Shown in pieces: positions 61,485-64,000 of a DNA stretch of 64,000 nt. A program made the translations under genes and the position numbers. The number at the start of each line of letters is the position of its first letter. The stretch's first letter is position 1. The notes beneath the pieces are model-generated. The model worked only from the letters and a program-made list of their open reading frames with translations, was not told where the DNA came from and searched no databases. The stretch covers positions 225,893 to 289,892 of the forward strand of contig NZ_WHMA01000003.1 of the NCBI RefSeq assembly GCF_010994375.1. The letters are read 5' to 3'. This stretch comes from Halomonas sp. NO4. GTDB taxonomy: Bacteria; Pseudomonadota; Gammaproteobacteria; Pseudomonadales; Halomonadaceae.

Positions 61485-61828
61485 GCCCGATTTTGGGCCA
61501 GGAGCAGACGATCAGCCATGGCTAATATAATGTCAGAAAAAGTCGTCGCTTGGCGCGCCAGCGCAAGACGTTCTGCTTGATTGATCTGTTAGGCACAGCA
61601 AACACTGAACGGTCTTGCAGGCCCGCCAGCATGAAGCGCATCGCGATTAAGCGCCGCCCGCTTGCCGATGACGGGCGACCAGTCGTTGATCTGAGCGCGG
61701 AATGTATCGCCGTCGAGGACTAACGTCATTTCGTCGACCCCCACGCTGCCGTAGTCAGCCAGGGCGAGAGCGGGAATGAAGGTTAGGTCAGTTATCAGCT
61801 TAGCTTTCTTGTGACCGTGCAATGACAC
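61469..61828 (-). pseudogene. Broken thermonuclease-like (SNase-fold) gene
   Basis: The first 79 codons (61828 down to TAA at 61591-61589) give 'LITDLTFIPALALADYGSVG', then 'VLDGDTFRAQINDWSPVIGK', which matches the N-terminal strand set of staphylococcal-nuclease-like proteins (DGDTF-x-x-x-I-x-x-W-P-x-x-G). After the stop the same frame stays open to 61469 and reads 'QAERLALARQATTFSDIIL', resembling the next SNase helix. The usual 'GVDTPE' segment is absent and the C-terminal half is missing. So this is an inactivated, truncated copy. Family call is by pattern and uncertain. Confidence 0.5.
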
Positions 61829-62013
61829 ACATCGCCTTCGATACTATCAATGCGAACAACAACTGGTCGATCCTCAGCCGGGTCTTCGGTAAACAGGAGC
61901 CAGCTATTGGAATCGAGCCCCCGGACATATTCTCTGCCCACCTCAGGCTCTTTCACCTGATCCGTGCCAATCTTTGTGGTCATGCCAACCTCAAGATGTC
62001 TTATATCTTGCAT
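61795..62013 (-). CDS. Small hypothetical protein
   Basis: 72 aa, not recognised: MQDIRHLEVGMTTKIGTDQ..., then 'EYVRGLDSNSWLLFTEDPAE' and a strand-rich end 'VVVRIDSIEGDVCHCTVTRK'. No signal or membrane segment. AGGAG lies 6 nt before ATG 62013, a good ribosome site, which argues that it is expressed; MTTKIG at 61983 is an alternative start. Its last 34 bp overlap the broken nuclease frame on the same strand. Confidence 0.55.
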   Translation of the reverse strand: MQDIRHLEVGMTTKIGTDQVKEPEVGREYVRGLDSNSWLLFTEDPAEDRPVVVRIDSIEGDVCHCTVTRKLS

Positions 62014-62024
62014 GGACTTCTCCT

Positions 62025-62201
62025 ATGTCAAAGAAAACAGAGTTACCACCTGCCAAGGCGTCCACTCTGGTGCATAAGCTGCTTTATCCATACCATCAGG
62101 GTAGACTAACGTTCCCCATTCGGCCAGAATCGGTCGTTCAGAAAATCCTGATTAATGCCAGAGCGGACCGCCGCACTATTAGTTCCTCCGAGTGCCGCTA
62201 A
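62025..62201 (+). CDS. Possible small protein, divergent from 61795-62013
   Basis: 58 codons: MSKKTELPPAKASTLVHKLL, then 'YPYHQGRLTFPIRPESVVQ'. Not recognised. Composition is protein-like and basic, but no ribosome site is visible before ATG 62025 (the sequence there is the complement of the neighbour's site). It may be a fragment. Confidence 0.25.
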   Translation: MSKKTELPPAKASTLVHKLLYPYHQGRLTFPIRPESVVQKILINARADRRTISSSECR

Positions 62202-62220
62202 TTTTTAACAGAACATCAAG

Positions 62221-62463
62221 TTACAGCCTTATGCCGAAAGTTTGGAACGGCTTCATAGTCAGATTCATCTCGAACAAACCACTAATCCTGTCCTTAATAA
62301 TTTGATAGTCTTTCCTCGCTTTTCCGCGTTCCCTGCACAGGTCATTTCCAATAATTTGGTTTTCCAAAAGCACTAGGCTATCTCTGGAAAATAGATCGAT
62401 AAACTTTGGTATTGCATCTTGGAGCCGACCATTAGCTTGGTCATGGCTGTAGCTTATTGTGTA
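62221..62463 (-). pseudogene. Orphan C-terminal gene fragment without a start
   Basis: A minus-strand frame of about 80 codons runs from just after a TAA (62466-62464) to TAA at 62223-62221, with no ATG in the first half. It reads '...HDQANGRLQDAIPKFIDLFS', then 'RDSLVLLENQIIGNDLCRER', then 'KDYQIIKDRISGLFEMNLTM'. Amphipathic helix pattern and normal amino-acid mix suggest a real protein end whose front has been lost. Family not recognised. Low GC, typical of acquired DNA. Confidence 0.4.
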
Positions 62464-62774
62464 TTAGATTGAATTTATTCTACATAACATCGGCGTTCCG
62501 AGTACCCTTCAATAGCGTTGCACTTGGAATTTGAGACTGCCCCCTTTTTCAAAAAGTTTAATTGCTGATTTGCAGGATGTGCAATGTCGAGATGTGGCTT
62601 GTTTATATTTATGTCGACAATCAGCTATCTAGCGCAACCGGACCAGCAGCGAAGCTGCTTAAGAAGGGGCGTTCCCACCGTGTGGCAAACGGGGCATGAT
62701 GGAAGAATGGCGACTGGGCCGTGCGGTGTCACCCGGCGTCATCGCCACCGCAACCCCGGAACGGAGAGACCCCC
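62464..62774. other. AT-rich spacer, no gene seen
   Basis: About 310 bp without a supportable gene. It contains GCGTTGCACTTGGAATTTGA (about 62514-62533) followed by GACTGCCCC, which resembles the ends of some IS30-type insertion sequences, but no partner end or transposase is present. The last ~100 bp return to high GC before the YbjQ gene. Confidence 0.35.
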
Positions 62775-63116
62775 ATGCCAGAGCGAGTGATCCTCACCAC
62801 CTCGTCGCACCTCGAGGGCTACCGCGTCACCGAGCACATCGATATCGTGTCGGCCGAGTGCGTGTTCGGCATGAACGTTCTCAAGGACATGTTTGCCGGC
62901 TTCCGCGACTTCTTTGGTGGGCGCAACAAGTCGTCCCAGAACGCCCTGCGTGATGCGAGGATCGCCTGTCTGGAGGAGCTGCGCCGCGAGGCGGAGGGAG
63001 TGGGCGCCAATGCCGTCATCGGCATCGACCTCGATTACAGCGAGATCTCCGGCGGCGGCAAGTCGATGCTGTTCCTGGTAGCCACCGGTACCGCCGTGAA
63101 GGTCGCCAAGGCCTGA
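62775..63116 (+). CDS. YbjQ-family (UPF0145) heavy-metal-binding-like protein
   Basis: 113 aa. '[40 protein letters not shown]' and '[44 protein letters not shown]' are the YbjQ/UPF0145 pattern; forms homopentamers in solved members, function unknown. GGAGAG at 62763-62768 precedes ATG 62775. GC content is back to chromosomal level. Confidence 0.88.
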   Translation: MPERVILTTSSHLEGYRVTEHIDIVSAECVFGMNVLKDMFAGFRDFFGGRNKSSQNALRDARIACLEELRREAEGVGANAVIGIDLDYSEISGGGKSMLFLVATGTAVKVAKA

Positions 63117-63238
63117 GTCATCCTCGCGCTGATGCGTTGCGCTACCCCCGCTATCTTTCACCGTGATGGTGCATCACTCGACCAATACTGCCAGCCTGTG
63201 ATTCCGCCGGTGTCTTCGCGGTTGAGAGGGTGACGGCC

Positions 63239-63412
63239 ATGGCCTTCCATAACCCGAACCCGAAAATCCGGGCGCTGGAGGAGCGAAACGCCCGGTTGCG
63301 CGCCGCACTGTTCGCCAAGGTGTTCCGCGGCGCTTGGCGTGGCTTGCGCAAGTGCGCCCCACGAATGGTGGGGCTTCGCTCCCGTCGCTGCCGACGTCAC
63401 CCGCGCGCCTGA
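63239..63412 (+). CDS. Possible small basic protein
   Basis: 57 codons: MAFHNPNPKIRALEERNARL, then 'RAALFAKVFRGAWRGLRKCA' and an Arg-rich end. A helical, Arg/Ala-rich small protein of unknown role. GAGAGGG ends 8 nt before ATG 63239, a good ribosome site. The Arg-rich last 20 residues may be read past a decayed end. Confidence 0.4.
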   Translation: MAFHNPNPKIRALEERNARLRAALFAKVFRGAWRGLRKCAPRMVGLRSRRCRRHPRA

Positions 63413-63661
63413 TACCTGCGAAGGCCCTTTGCCCGGTTTCCCAATGTGGACGGGGTCGGCGGTGCTGCACAGCGCCCACCGCCTGACACTCAGAGGACAG
63501 TCGAGGAGAAAAACACCGCTTCGACAGCGGCAGAAGTTGACCCATCGTGACCGGACAGCTTACAAAACCAGAGCCAGCGAGAGAACGGTGAGCGGATCGG
63601 TCACGTTCGCCGGAATACGCAGCACCGTCGACCCGACACCTACCACCCGACGAGGATTGCC

Positions 63662-64000
63662 ATGTCGACGCTATTCGACGGCCTCCAGGACGTCTCTTCG
63701 CCCGCCATCGGCCTGGGCGCCATGAACCTCTCCCATGGCTATGGCAGGCCGGTTCCCGAGCCCGAGGCGTTGCGAGCCCTGGAGTCGGCCTTCGACATGG
63801 GCTATCGCCACTTTGATACCGCTACCCTCTATGGCGCCACCAGCCAATGAGGCGCTGCTGGGTAAGGCAATGCAGGGCAAGCGGAACCGGGTCTTGCTGG
63901 CCAGCAAGTGCGGTCTGGCCATTGAGCCTGCGCAGGGCCGGCGAGTCATCGATGGGCGCCCCGAGACGCTCCGGCGACAGTGCGAGGCGAGTCTTCAGCG
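63662..64000 (+). pseudogene. Aldo/keto reductase gene with frameshift (cut by window edge)
   Basis: Starts MSTLFDGLQDVSSPAIGLGA and reads 'ALESAFDMGYRHFDTATLYG', the AKR N-terminus with the catalytic Asp (FDTA) and Tyr (LYG). It then hits TGA at 63848-63850. One base over, the expected continuation is open to the window end: NEALLGKAMQGKRNRVLLAS, 'KCGLAIEPAQGRRVIDGRPE'. Thirteen bases replace the usual twelve between Tyr and Asn-Glu, so a 1-nt insertion near 63835-63846 breaks the gene. A sequencing error cannot be excluded. Confidence 0.75.

Noticed and set aside
62500..62545. IS30-type insertion sequence
   Set aside because: Only one end-like string is seen, with no matching inverted end or transposase; kept only as a remark.
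62584..62790. Small plus-strand frame starting MSRCGLFIFM
   Set aside because: No ribosome site, odd composition across a GC transition, and it runs into the YbjQ leader.
60746..64000. Complete integrated element with attL/attR
   Set aside because: No integrase and no second copy of the tRNA 3' end were found in the window.

Overview
The window is GC-rich chromosomal DNA from a gammaproteobacterium, most likely a member of the Halomonadaceae (Halomonas or a close relative). This rests on gene content and order: argC-erpA, mnmG-rsmG-parA-parB-atpIBEFHAGDC, a Pseudomonas-like rph/crc/pyrE neighbourhood, an MvaT-family silencer, acidic protein composition and many compatible-solute-type housekeeping paralogues. 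No database search was possible; family names come from motifs and remembered sequence patterns.

Layout. 1-3.2 kb: the end of argC, erpA, and a polar amino-acid ABC transporter (binding protein, permease, ATPase) with a strong internal hairpin. 3.2-3.6 kb: a gene-free stretch with about eight DnaA-box-like 9-mers and an AT-rich segment, which I read as the chromosomal origin oriC. 3.7-15.3 kb: mnmG, rsmG, parA, parB and the complete F1Fo ATP synthase operon. 15.4-23.3 kb: mgtE, a cation-diffusion transporter, uppP, apbE, glmU and glmS. 23.4-30.4 kb: a decayed DUF72 gene, a sodium-dependent transporter, a small unknown protein, hexR, a REP-like palindromic repeat, uvrD and an orphan TRAP binding protein. 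30.4-39.8 kb: a phosphate region (PstS-like protein, pstC, pstA, pstB, phoU, then cysZ and a PCuAC copper chaperone, then phoR and phoB) with two textbook Pho boxes. 39.8-47.5 kb: ubiA, ubiC, rubredoxin reductase, HU, an SCP2-like protein, recG, oxyR and an SDR protein. 47.5-58.2 kb: thpR, ridA, spoT, rpoZ, gmk, yicC, rph, a catalytically degenerate exonuclease-III-fold protein that I identify as Crc, pyrE, trmL and rep. 58.2-60.8 kb: a di-haem cytochrome with an acidic repeat linker, lhgO and tRNA-Arg(CCG). 60.9-64 kb: an AT-richer, decayed accessory tract with mvaT, a broken nuclease gene, gene fragments, a YbjQ protein and a frameshifted aldo/keto reductase.

How the genes work together. 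The left third couples chromosome replication and segregation (oriC, ParAB) to tRNA/rRNA modification and energy production. The phosphate block is a self-contained PhoBR regulon: one Pho box lies before pstC and one before phoB. The gmk-rpoZ-spoT-ridA block is a nucleotide/stringent-response operon. crc and pyrE are divergent across a short region with symmetric repeats.

The most unusual signal is a pair of 157/171-bp intergenic elements at 48.1 and 53.8 kb. They share an 88-bp core with 3 differences and have a foldable multi-hairpin architecture. Their terminal arms differ between copies by compensatory changes, which suggests selection for (or replication through) structure. One copy supplies the ridA stop codon.
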